The notes below the pieces were generated by a model. It was given only the letters and a program-made list of their open reading frames with translations, searched no databases and had not been told where the DNA came from. The position numbers and the translations under genes were made by a program. A DNA stretch of 64,000 nucleotides, taken from assembly GCA_017525245.1 (NCBI GenBank), contig JAFXTE010000008.1, positions 1 through 64,000 on the forward strand. Reading direction: 5' to 3'. Of this stretch, positions 1 to 6,723 are shown in pieces. Position 1 is the first letter of the stretch. Every line of letters begins with the position of its first letter. This DNA comes from Bacteroidales bacterium. Lineage in GTDB: Bacteria; Bacteroidota; Bacteroidia; Bacteroidales; WCHB1-69.

Positions 1-34
1 ATGAATGATGAATGATGAATTATGAATTATGAAT
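1..34. repeat. Degenerate short tandem repeat
   Basis: Iterations of ATGAATG/ATGAATT-like units fill the first bases of the window. The same style of A/T-rich 7-12 bp degenerate repeat recurs in many intergenic gaps here. No coding sense was seen. Confidence 0.6.
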
Positions 35-66
35 AGGGCTGTCCGGTTGTGGCGGCCCTGTTTTTT
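35..66 (+). terminator. Rho-independent terminator
   Basis: A nine-pair stem (AGGGCTGTC with GGCGGCCCT, including two G-T pairs) closes a seven-base loop and runs directly into TGTTTTTTG. It would end transcription of a plus-strand gene lying to the left of the window. Confidence 0.65.
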
Positions 67-81
67 GTCTAAGGGACACCT

Positions 82-109
82 GTAGAGACGTGCCATGGCG
101 CGTCTCTAC
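82..109. repeat. 28-bp palindrome, family 1 copy 1
   Basis: The arms GTAGAGACG and CGTCTCTAC flank a TGCCATGGCG core. The palindrome is perfect except for one T/G pair. It is identical to the copy at 51035. The arm overlaps the stop codon of the minus-strand DUF1846 gene, whose TAG lies at 106-108. Confidence 0.85.
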
Positions 110-1572
110 TTCCCCTTCCGAATCGGCTCGCACGTCAGCCCGATTCCCAACTTCTTGAAAATCTTGTGATCAATTTCGCTCAACATAACGGTGGTATGTG
201 CCTGACAACCATCCAATTGAGGTAAACAGGCCAATGCCTTTCGACAGTTCTCGTCGTTGAGACTGAGCATGGAGAGCGCAACGAGCACCTCATCGGTGTG
301 CAGGCGCGGGTTGTGACCATGCAAAAGGTTTACTTTGGTCTCTTGGATAGGTTCGATCATGGCCTGCGGAATCAACCGCACCTCGTGGTCGATGCCCGCA
401 AGATATTTCGTGGCGTTGAGCAGCAATGCGGCACTCGGTCCTAACAACGGACTTGTCTTGGCCGTGATGATGGTTCCGTCGGCCAATTCGATGGCGGAAG
501 CGGCCACCCCACTCTCCTCCTTGCGCTTGCGAGCCGCAATGATGGATTTGCGGTCTTCCACCGTGATCTGCGCGCGCTTCAGCAACAGCGAAATCTTGTT
601 GACCTCCTGCTCAGTAGCTTTTCCGTCCACCACATTGCACAACGCGGTGAAGTAACGACGGATAATCTCGTCTTTGGAGGCTTCACAGCAGGCAGCATCG
701 TCGGAGATGCAGTAGCCGGCCATATTCACGCCCATATCGGTGGGCGACTTGTAGGGATTTTCGCCGTAGATGCCCTCGAAAATGGCGTTCAATACCGGGA
801 AAATCTCCACGTCGCGGTTGTAGTTGACCGCCATCTTGCCGTACGACTCCAAATGGAACGGGTCGATCATGTTGACGTCGTCGAGGTCGGCGGTGGCGGC
901 TTCGTATGCGATGTTGACAGGATGCTTCAGCGAGAGGTTCCAGATGGGGAAAGTCTCGAATTTGGCATAACCAGCTTTGACCCCGCGCACGTTTTCCTGA
1001 TAGAGCTGGCTCAGGCATACCGCCATCTTGCCGCTGCCGGGACCGGGCGCCGTCACGACCACCAACGGACGGGTGGTTTCCACGTACTCGTTGCGGCCGA
1101 AGCCGTCAGGCGAGTCGATAAGATCGACATTGGTGGGATAACCCTCTATGAGATAATGGTAATAGACCTTGATGCCCATGCGCTCGAGACGCTCGCGGTA
1201 GGCCATCGCGCTGGACTGGCCGTTGTAGTGCGTGATCACCACGCCACTGACCAGAAAACCGCGGGCGATGAAGATGTCGCGCAAGCGCAGCACATCCTCG
1301 TCGTAGGTGATGCCCAGGTCGCCGCGCACCTTGTTCTTTTCGATATCCACGGCACTGATAACGATGATGATCTCCGCATCGTCCTGCAGTTGGGTGAGCA
1401 TCCGCAACTTGCTGTCCGGCTGGAATCCTGGCAACACGCGACTGGCGTGGAAATCGTCATACAGCTTCCCGCCAAATTCCAAGTAAAGTTTGTGTCCGAA
1501 CTGAGCGATGCGCTCTTTGATGTGTTCCGATTGGATTTTCAGATACTTCCCGTTATCAAAACCGTTTTTCAT
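106..1572 (-). CDS. DUF1846 family protein
   Basis: A 488-residue protein that aligns by eye over its whole length with the DUF1846 (UPF0371) family, which is about 490-500 residues in other bacteria. The family's biochemical role is not settled. Visible features are a glycine-rich P-loop-like stretch, APGPGSGKMAVCLSQLY, near residues 175-190, the conserved HYNGQSSAMAYRERLE region before it, and a C-terminal part rich in LLNATKYLAG and HGHNPRLHTDEVL motifs. No signal peptide is present, so it is expected in the cytoplasm. It is transcribed alone, divergently from the S41 peptidase gene, from a -7 box at 1600-1607. Its stop codon lies inside a 28-bp palindromic repeat, so the last codons may have been set by insertion of that element. 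Confidence 0.85.
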   Translation of the reverse strand: MKNGFDNGKYLKIQSEHIKERIAQFGHKLYLEFGGKLYDDFHASRVLPGFQPDSKLRMLTQLQDDAEIIIVISAVDIEKNKVRGDLGITYDEDVLRLRDIFIARGFLVSGVVITHYNGQSSAMAYRERLERMGIKVYYHYLIEGYPTNVDLIDSPDGFGRNEYVETTRPLVVVTAPGPGSGKMAVCLSQLYQENVRGVKAGYAKFETFPIWNLSLKHPVNIAYEAATADLDDVNMIDPFHLESYGKMAVNYNRDVEIFPVLNAIFEGIYGENPYKSPTDMGVNMAGYCISDDAACCEASKDEIIRRYFTALCNVVDGKATEQEVNKISLLLKRAQITVEDRKSIIAARKRKEESGVAASAIELADGTIITAKTSPLLGPSAALLLNATKYLAGIDHEVRLIPQAMIEPIQETKVNLLHGHNPRLHTDEVLVALSMLSLNDENCRKALACLPQLDGCQAHTTVMLSEIDHKIFKKLGIGLTCEPIRKGK

Positions 1573-1599
1573 ATCATTACCAGTTTAAAATACGGGATG

Positions 1600-1607
1600 C
1601 AAAAATA
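1600..1607 (-). promoter_or_regulatory. -7 box (TATTTTTG) for the DUF1846 gene
   Basis: On the minus strand this reads TATTTTTG, matching the Bacteroidota TAnnTTTG element, 27 bases before the ATG. No clear -33 TTTG was found at the usual spacing. Confidence 0.6.
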
Positions 1608-1649
1608 GGATTTTTTTGGACACTCCGTCAACAAGAATGAAAAAAAATC

Positions 1650-1657
1650 TACTTTTG
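1650..1657 (+). promoter_or_regulatory. -7 box (TACTTTTG) for the S41 peptidase gene
   Basis: TACTTTTG followed by C lies 32 bases before the ATG at 1690. It is divergent from the box at 1600-1607, so the two start sites share a region of about 120 bp. Confidence 0.6.
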
Positions 1658-1689
1658 CGCATAAAAACCAAAGCTGTAAATCTAAGATT

Positions 1690-3405
1690 ATGAAAAAACA
1701 AATCTTATACACCGTCATTCTTCTTTTCTGTGCGACCATCTCCTTCGCACAAACACCTTCCAACGTGTCTGTCGCAGTCCGAGACACGGTGTATGACCAC
1801 GGTTCCGACGTGGTTTTTCCTGAAATAACCCCACAATTGGTGGACAACCTTGAGCTATTAGGTCGTGTTTGGGGCTTTCTGAAATATCATCACCCACTTA
1901 TATCCAAAGGCACTTACAATTGGGATTACGAACTTTTCCGTATGCTGCCCGGCTACCTGCAAGTTACGGACAACAAGCAGCGCGACACATACCTGGTCAA
2001 ATGGATTTCTCATTTCGGGAAGATTCCTGTCAACAAAGACGTTAAACCCGTTGACACGAACGCTGTTCTGAAGCCCGATTTGTCATGGATTAATCCTGAC
2101 AAACTCTCCCCAAAGCTTTACAAAGTGCTGATGAATGTTTATCAGAACCGCAATAACGGCTACTATTACGTAACCTATGAGTCTCCGTGGCTGAAGGTGG
2201 CGAAATTCATCCACGAGAACCCATACGAGGATATGGAGTGTCCTGACGCCGGCTACCGCTTGCTGACCCTGTACCGTTACTGGAACATGGTAAATTACTT
2301 TTTTCCGTATAAGCAACTCGCTGACACAGACTGGAATACAATTCTGAAAAAGTACATTCCTTCTATCCTATCCGCCGATGACAAAAAATCCTATTGGCAA
2401 GCAGTCCGGCAACTGATTGCCCAATGCGACGACACGCACGGAGTGGTCTGGTCCTCCAAACCGGCTAAATCGTCGGAGAATTACCGTCCCCCGTTCAAGG
2501 TGAGGTTCTTGAAAAACGACACGCTGGTGGTCTCCGGCTATTGGGATGCGTCAAAAATCGACAGTTCGGGACCGCACATCGGGGATGTCATCACGCACAT
2601 CGACGGGAAACCGGTTTCGTATTGGGTTGACAGCTTGGCTCCGCACTATGCGGCCTCCAACCACCGCGCAAAACTGCGGCAGGTGGCGTGGTGGGTCTGC
2701 GCCGGCCTTACACCCACCGTCAGTCTCAAATTCCTGTCGGATAACGTCCAGAAGGAGGTCACCATCGCCCGATATAACAATGAGGAGATGGCTCCCAGTT
2801 TCGCAACCGACAGTGTTTGCTACAAAGTGTTTGGCGACAGCATCGGATATGTATCGATGGATGACATCACCGAAGCTTGGGTGCAACGCATCGCGGACAC
2901 CTTGCACACCACGAAAGGGCTGATTTTAGATTTGCGGGAATATCCGAATGAGACCATCAATTATGCGTTTTACCGCATTTTGTCTGACAAATCAAGGCCA
3001 TTTTTCAAATCTACGACCCCAAACTTAAGCAACCCAGGTGAATTTGTCCTCACAAAGTCGGTTTACACAGGACGAGGCAAAGAGGCCTACGGGGGTAAAA
3101 CCGTCATTCTCATCGATGAGAATTCGCAAAGTCATGCGGAGTTCTGCACCATGATGTATCGCACGATCCCGAACAGCACCGTTATCGGCAACACAACGGC
3201 GGGCGCGGACGGCAATGTGGTGGGAATCCAGCTTCCGGGCGGGGTCTGTTCCTATTTCTCCGGCATCGGTATCTACTATCCGGACGGCACGGAGACCCAG
3301 CGCGTCGGCATCATCCCCGACATATATGTCTGGCCCACGGTCAAAGGCATCAAGGACGGCCGGGACGAGTTGTTGGAAAAAGCGTTGGAACTGATTGGCG
3401 AATAA
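1690..3405 (+). CDS. Exported S41-family peptidase (tricorn/CtpA-like)
   Basis: A 571-residue protein with an N-terminal signal peptide (MKKQILYTVILLF, then SFAQ near residue 21). It therefore acts in the periplasm or is secreted. A PDZ-like segment lies around residues 275-340 (GDVITHIDGKPV). The C-terminal half is the S41 fold: GLILDLREYPNE near residue 415, then VILIDENSQSHAEF with the likely nucleophile Ser481 in the S-x-A-E context, and NTTAGADGN further on. It ends with the typical VGIIPDI segment. S41 enzymes cleave peptide bonds with a catalytic serine; the substrate here is unknown. The gene is monocistronic and has a -7 box 32 bases upstream. The family call is firm, the exact active-site assignment less so. 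Confidence 0.82.
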   Translation: MKKQILYTVILLFCATISFAQTPSNVSVAVRDTVYDHGSDVVFPEITPQLVDNLELLGRVWGFLKYHHPLISKGTYNWDYELFRMLPGYLQVTDNKQRDTYLVKWISHFGKIPVNKDVKPVDTNAVLKPDLSWINPDKLSPKLYKVLMNVYQNRNNGYYYVTYESPWLKVAKFIHENPYEDMECPDAGYRLLTLYRYWNMVNYFFPYKQLADTDWNTILKKYIPSILSADDKKSYWQAVRQLIAQCDDTHGVVWSSKPAKSSENYRPPFKVRFLKNDTLVVSGYWDASKIDSSGPHIGDVITHIDGKPVSYWVDSLAPHYAASNHRAKLRQVAWWVCAGLTPTVSLKFLSDNVQKEVTIARYNNEEMAPSFATDSVCYKVFGDSIGYVSMDDITEAWVQRIADTLHTTKGLILDLREYPNETINYAFYRILSDKSRPFFKSTTPNLSNPGEFVLTKSVYTGRGKEAYGGKTVILIDENSQSHAEFCTMMYRTIPNSTVIGNTTAGADGNVVGIQLPGGVCSYFSGIGIYYPDGTETQRVGIIPDIYVWPTVKGIKDGRDELLEKALELIGE

Positions 3406-3443
3406 GGACTCTTCTTTTTGGGGGTGGACTTTCAATCTATGTT

Positions 3444-3500
3444 ATGAAACAACGTGAAATCCTTATTATATCAGCATCATTAGCCTTGCTCATATTCACC
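3444..3500 (+). pseudogene. 5' fragment of a small membrane-protein gene
   Basis: The first 19 codons (MKQREILIISASLALLIFT) match the start of the intact gene at 5195 (MKRHKIFIISAFLALLIAV), with about 80 percent base identity over 50 nt. After LLIFT the similarity stops and the frame continues into sequence with no hydrophobic second half. The frame stays open to 3764 but looks like read-through of a truncated copy, not a gene. Confidence 0.6.
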
Positions 3501-3534
3501 CGAAAATATCGTAATTACACCAATATTTCATACT

Positions 3535-3666
3535 ATGATTTTTTATTTCTCAGGATGCGGCAACAGCACCAACTGCGACACCTGTTTCCACCACTGCCCG
3601 AAAAACGACATCCAGTACGGCAAGGCGAGCGTCGGGAAAGGGCAATACTATTTCGGGAAGTTTTAA
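3535..3666 (+). pseudogene. Internally deleted EFR1-type flavodoxin/ferredoxin gene
   Basis: A 43-codon frame begins MIFYFSGCGNS, the classic flavodoxin N-terminus of EFR1-family proteins (normally FSGTGNS). It jumps directly to CDTCFHHCPKNDIQYGK and KGQYYF, the second 4Fe-4S motif and C-terminal tail of the same family. Roughly 200 residues between the two parts are missing, so the FMN fold and the first iron-sulfur motif are gone. The frame is intact and ends in TAA. It is best read as a gene collapsed by an internal in-frame deletion. Whether the 43-residue product is made is unknown. Confidence 0.7.
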
Positions 3667-3741
3667 TCTCCGCGTATCGCGCGGATCCGCACGGATTTTT
3701 TCCGCGTGATTCGCGAGATCCTCGGCCAAAACCTAATCATC

Positions 3742-4089
3742 ATGAATATCGAAGAATTCCGTGAATATTGCCTCTCGTTGGGCGAGGTGGAGGAGAAACT
3801 GCCCTTCGCGAAGATGCCCGGCGGCGACTCCGTGCTGGTGTTCTACGTCAGCGGGCACACCTTCTGCTACTGCGACCTCAACGACCTCAGAGTGGTGGTG
3901 AAATGCCCGCCCGAGCGCATCCCCGAGCTGCTCGACACCGCCGAGGGCGTGACGCCCCCCGACAGCCACTTCAGCGCCAAGTACTGGATCGGCATCCACC
4001 TGCCGACCATCGCCGACGAACTGCTCAAAGTGCTGGTTACAGGATCTTATGAGATTGTGAAGGGGAAGTATGCGAAGAAGCGAAGATAA
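3742..4089 (+). CDS. MmcQ/YjbR family protein
   Basis: A 115-residue protein of the MmcQ/YjbR-like double-wing family: MNIEEFREYCLSLGEVEEKLPFA at the start, then the conserved KCPPERIPELL and the HFSAKYWIGIHLP segment near residues 78-90. It ends with a basic tail, KGKYAKKRR. Members resemble DNA-binding folds, but their function is largely unknown. I chose ATG 3742 because the family begins with this helix. An in-frame ATG twelve codons upstream adds only residues of no known homology. The gene sits among decayed gene fragments and is itself strongly G/C-rich, unlike the A/T-rich locus that follows. Confidence 0.75.
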   Translation: MNIEEFREYCLSLGEVEEKLPFAKMPGGDSVLVFYVSGHTFCYCDLNDLRVVVKCPPERIPELLDTAEGVTPPDSHFSAKYWIGIHLPTIADELLKVLVTGSYEIVKGKYAKKRR

Positions 4090-4091
4090 TA

Positions 4092-4289
4092 CACTTTGCC
4101 GTCATCGGCAAAAAAACGTATCTTCTCCGCAGTTTTATTAAGAATCTTGCCGATAGTGCGGGACACATCTCAGTTACCCGGTTTGCCGAAAAACACGGCA
4201 TTAGTCTCAACGACTACCTTCGCGACATCTGCCTTACGGCACAAGACCAACACAAGGCATTGCTGGAGTATTTCAAAATCAAGGACTAA
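4092..4289 (+). pseudogene. C-terminal fragment of an unidentified protein
   Basis: Directly after the YjbR stop, in another frame, about 65 codons read as plausible protein (IGKKTYLLRSFIKNLADSAG, then ISVTRFAEKHGISLNDYLRDICL, ending LLEYFKIKD and TAA). There is no in-frame start codon before the YjbR stop. The composition looks like a real helical protein end. I do not recognise the family. It is either a 5'-truncated gene or a 3' end displaced by a frameshift. Confidence 0.4.
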
Positions 4290-4380
4290 ACAATCAAGAT
4301 TCCATAAACATTGAAATTTCTGTTTATTCTCCAATCAAAAAATCTTTTCACATATATGTTAAACATTTGAATAAAAACAT

Positions 4381-4388
4381 TATCTTTG
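4381..4388 (+). promoter_or_regulatory. -7 box (TATCTTTG) for the toxin-antitoxin-like pair
   Basis: TATCTTTG followed by C lies 25 bases before the ATG at 4414, within a strongly A/T-rich stretch. Confidence 0.6.
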
Positions 4389-4413
4389 CCGCGTTTTCAA
4401 AAAGGACAAAAAG

Positions 4414-4893
4414 ATGAAGGAAGTAACTCTCAAAACACTGGAACAAACGGACAACGTCAGCCTATACTCTATTTGCTTCGATGGCAATGCTCTTAGTGAA
4501 TATGAAACTTTTGTGCAAAAATTCAAAGACGATGCCACCCTTAATATTGATTACAAAAAAATCATATTAGCATTAGAGAAAATTGTTGCTGTTGGTGCTT
4601 TCGAACGCTTTTTCCGCCCAGAAGGTAAGATGAACGACAGAGTGGCAGCATTATCTATAGACTCACGTAAACTAAGACTATATTGTCTTCGAATATCCGA
4701 CCAAATACTTATTGTTGGCAATGGAGGACTAAAAAACACTCGCACATACGAAGAGAACACTGAATTGAGCGGTTATGTGATGGATTTGCAAGAATTCGAC
4801 AAATTACTTGCAGAAGCACAAAAAGAAGGATCCATAACTATCGAAAAGAATGTAATCACAGGAATTGAAGGAAAAGTATTTCAGTTATCATGA
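4414..4893 (+). CDS. Putative toxin-like protein (RelE/HigB-type context)
   Basis: A 159-residue protein with no signal peptide. An N-terminal helical part (to about residue 65) is followed by a beta-rich core: residues 70-125 read FERFFRPEGKMNDRVAAL, SRKLRLYCLRISDQILIVG and GGLKNTRTYEEN. That pattern of a basic strand followed by a short 'gNGGLKN' turn is reminiscent of RelE/HigB toxins. The next gene, an HTH regulator, overlaps it by four bases (ATGA), the usual organisation of a toxin-first toxin-antitoxin pair. The locus is markedly A/T-rich compared with its neighbours, which suggests acquisition. I infer the toxin role from fold impression and context; no catalytic residues could be assigned. 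Confidence 0.5.
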   Translation: MKEVTLKTLEQTDNVSLYSICFDGNALSEYETFVQKFKDDATLNIDYKKIILALEKIVAVGAFERFFRPEGKMNDRVAALSIDSRKLRLYCLRISDQILIVGNGGLKNTRTYEENTELSGYVMDLQEFDKLLAEAQKEGSITIEKNVITGIEGKVFQLS

Positions 4894-5177
4894 CAAGCGA
4901 TATGAACACAAAGATTTTTTCACCCATTCTGGAAGAAGCACACAACTCAATAACACCACAAGAACGTGCCGCCTTTGACTTGAATTTCAGTATTTCCGAA
5001 AAGATATACCAAATTCTGCAAGATAAAGGTATGACCAAACGTGATTTGGCAAAATTGACTGGAAAAAAGGAATCCGAAGTGTCGAGATGGTTCTCTTTCG
5101 GCCACAATTTCACTTGCAAAACTGTCGCTTTGATTCAGCAAGCACTTGGTGCGCCCATTATTGAAATTGCCAAGTAA
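4890..5177 (+). CDS. XRE-type HTH protein, probable antitoxin
   Basis: A 95-residue protein whose residues 45-85 form a Cro/C1-type helix-turn-helix: YQILQDKGMTKRDLAKLTGK, then SEVSRWFSFGHNFTCKTVALIQQALG. The N-terminal 40 residues form a predicted helical arm that could bind a partner. Its ATG overlaps the stop of the preceding gene; a second in-frame ATG lies at 4902. By analogy with HigBA-type loci it would neutralise the upstream product and repress the shared promoter near 4381. No clear palindromic operator was seen there. Confidence 0.65.
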   Translation: MTSDMNTKIFSPILEEAHNSITPQERAAFDLNFSISEKIYQILQDKGMTKRDLAKLTGKKESEVSRWFSFGHNFTCKTVALIQQALGAPIIEIAK

Positions 5178-5194
5178 GAACCTATTCTAAATAT

Positions 5195-5422
5195 ATGAAG
5201 CGGCACAAAATCTTTATTATCTCAGCATTCTTAGCCTTGCTCATCGCTGTCATAGCAGAAGTTATGATATGGTTAACTGCCATGCTTGACGGAAAATATA
5301 CTCTAACTGAATCCTCTTATACTTCACATATTAACAGCTTTGCTATTGCACTAATCATAAGCGACCTTGTCATTTTGTGTCTCTTGATTTGGATTGTTCT
5401 GCTTTTGAACAAAAAAGAATAA
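5195..5422 (+). CDS. Small two-helix membrane protein
   Basis: A 75-residue protein with two hydrophobic segments, about residues 5-27 (IFIISAFLALLIAVIAEVMIW) and 50-71 (ALIISDLVILCLLIWIVLLL), joined by a short polar loop and ending in a lysine-rich tail. It starts 17 bases after the antitoxin stop and is probably in the same transcript. The family is not recognised. A truncated copy of its 5' end lies at 3444. It could be a third component or cargo of the A/T-rich locus. Confidence 0.55.
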   Translation: MKRHKIFIISAFLALLIAVIAEVMIWLTAMLDGKYTLTESSYTSHINSFAIALIISDLVILCLLIWIVLLLNKKE

Positions 5423-5457
5423 TTATCGCGCCTTCCAAGCCCCACCCGAAAAAATCG

Positions 5458-5465
5458 TATTTTTG
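5458..5465 (+). promoter_or_regulatory. -7 box (TATTTTTG) abutting the rlmI start
   Basis: TATTTTTG ends only four bases before the ATG at 5470. Transcription from it would start at or next to the start codon, giving a leaderless mRNA. Confidence 0.6.
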
Positions 5466-5469
5466 CGGC

Positions 5470-6672
5470 ATGAATGACCATACCTTTCCCCGCATCATCC
5501 TGCGCCCCGGCAAGGAGAAATCCCTGCAACGGCGGCACCCGTGGGTCTTCTCCGGCGCCATCGCCCGAAAAGACAAGGACTTGCGCGACGGCGACATCGT
5601 GGAGGTCTATGACGCACAACGCCAGTACCTCGCCACCGGACACTACCAGCCCACCACCATCGCCGTGCGCCTCTTCAGCTTCGTGCAGCGCGACATCGAC
5701 CGCGACTTCTGGCGCGGGAAACTGCTGAACGCCATCGCCTTCCGCAAAAGCATCCTGCTGCCGAACCCGCAGACCAACATGTACCGCCTCGTCAACGGCG
5801 AGGGCGACGGCATGCCCGGTCTCATCATCGACGCCTACAACCGCCACCTCGTCATGCAGGTGCACTCCATGGGCATGTACCGTCTGCGCGAAACCCTCGC
5901 CGAACTGCTCGCCGAACTGCTGCCCGACACGAAGGCCATCTGCCTCAAAACCGCCATCGAGACCGCTGAGGATGAGGGAGTTGCCATGGAAAGTGGCTGG
6001 ATTTACGGACAGCCCGACGAGGAGGTCATCGCCTCCGAGCACGGTATCCTCTTCAAAATCGACATCCTCAACGGACAGAAGACCGGCTTCTTCCTCGACC
6101 AGCGCGAGAGCCGCGCCATGGTGGGCGAGCTGGCAAAGGGACACACCGTCCTCAACATGTTCTCCTACTCCGGCGGCTTCTCCCTTTACGCCCTGCGCGG
6201 CGGGGCGCAACACGTGGACTCCGTAGATATTTCGCAGAAGGCCATCGACCTCGTGGAGGAGAACGTGCGCCTGATGGGCGGCAACTTCGCGCAGCGGCAC
6301 AACACCGTCTGCGAGGACGTGTTCGCCTACCTCGACCGGATGCCCGACCACCATTACGACCTCATCGTCCTCGACCCGCCCGCCTTCGCCAAGCACCACC
6401 GCGTGAAGGAGCAGGGCCTGAAGGGCTACCGAAACATCAACCGCAAGACGATGGAGAAAATCCGTTCCGGAGGGCTGCTCTTCACCTTCTCATGCTCGCA
6501 GGCCATCAGCCGCGACGACTTCCAGACGCTCGTCTTCTCCGCCGCCGCTCTCGCCGGCAAGAACGTCCGCGTGGTCAGCCGCCTGCAGCACGCCCCCTGT
6601 CACCCGGTGAGCATCTACCACCCGGAAGGGGAATATCTGAAAGGACTGCTGGTGGAAATTAGTAATGAGTAA
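5470..6672 (+). CDS. rlmI: Class I SAM-dependent rRNA methyltransferase, RlmI-type
   Basis: A 400-residue protein with the RlmI layout. An N-terminal PUA domain (to about residue 75, IILRPGKEKSLQRRHPWVFSG) is followed by a small linker domain and a C-terminal Rossmann methyltransferase. The SAM-binding loop is VLNMFSYSGGFSLYAL, the acidic loop is VDSVDISQKAID, motif IV is DLIVLDPPAFAK, and the cysteine-containing TFSCSQAISRDDF lies near the end. RlmI makes 5-methylcytosine at 23S rRNA position 1962 in E. coli; the same target is inferred. I chose ATG 5470 because the PUA domain begins immediately after it. An upstream in-frame ATG lies inside the preceding membrane gene. The coding region is strongly G/C-rich. 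Confidence 0.87.
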   Translation: MNDHTFPRIILRPGKEKSLQRRHPWVFSGAIARKDKDLRDGDIVEVYDAQRQYLATGHYQPTTIAVRLFSFVQRDIDRDFWRGKLLNAIAFRKSILLPNPQTNMYRLVNGEGDGMPGLIIDAYNRHLVMQVHSMGMYRLRETLAELLAELLPDTKAICLKTAIETAEDEGVAMESGWIYGQPDEEVIASEHGILFKIDILNGQKTGFFLDQRESRAMVGELAKGHTVLNMFSYSGGFSLYALRGGAQHVDSVDISQKAIDLVEENVRLMGGNFAQRHNTVCEDVFAYLDRMPDHHYDLIVLDPPAFAKHHRVKEQGLKGYRNINRKTMEKIRSGGLLFTFSCSQAISRDDFQTLVFSAAALAGKNVRVVSRLQHAPCHPVSIYHPEGEYLKGLLVEISNE

Positions 6673-6723
6673 TTTGTAATTAGCAGTTAGCAGTTAACCG
6701 TACCCTTACCTTTCTAACCGCGA

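Larger units (their letters stand above)
3406..3741. other. Gene-poor gap holding two gene remnants
   Basis: This 336-base gap contains no intact gene. It holds a truncated copy of a small membrane-protein gene (3444-3500) followed at once by an internally deleted flavodoxin/ferredoxin gene (3535-3666). The last 75 bases show nothing recognisable apart from the YjbR start at 3742. Confidence 0.6.
4090..4413. other. Gap holding one coding remnant and a promoter
   Basis: This 324-base gap contains a start-less open frame (4092-4289), an A/T-rich leader and the -7 box for the toxin-antitoxin-like pair at 4381. Nothing else was recognised. Confidence 0.5.

Noticed and set aside
5317-6399. Open frame of 360 codons on the minus strand
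   Set aside because: Antisense to rlmI, with low-complexity Val/His/Glu composition and no recognisable family.
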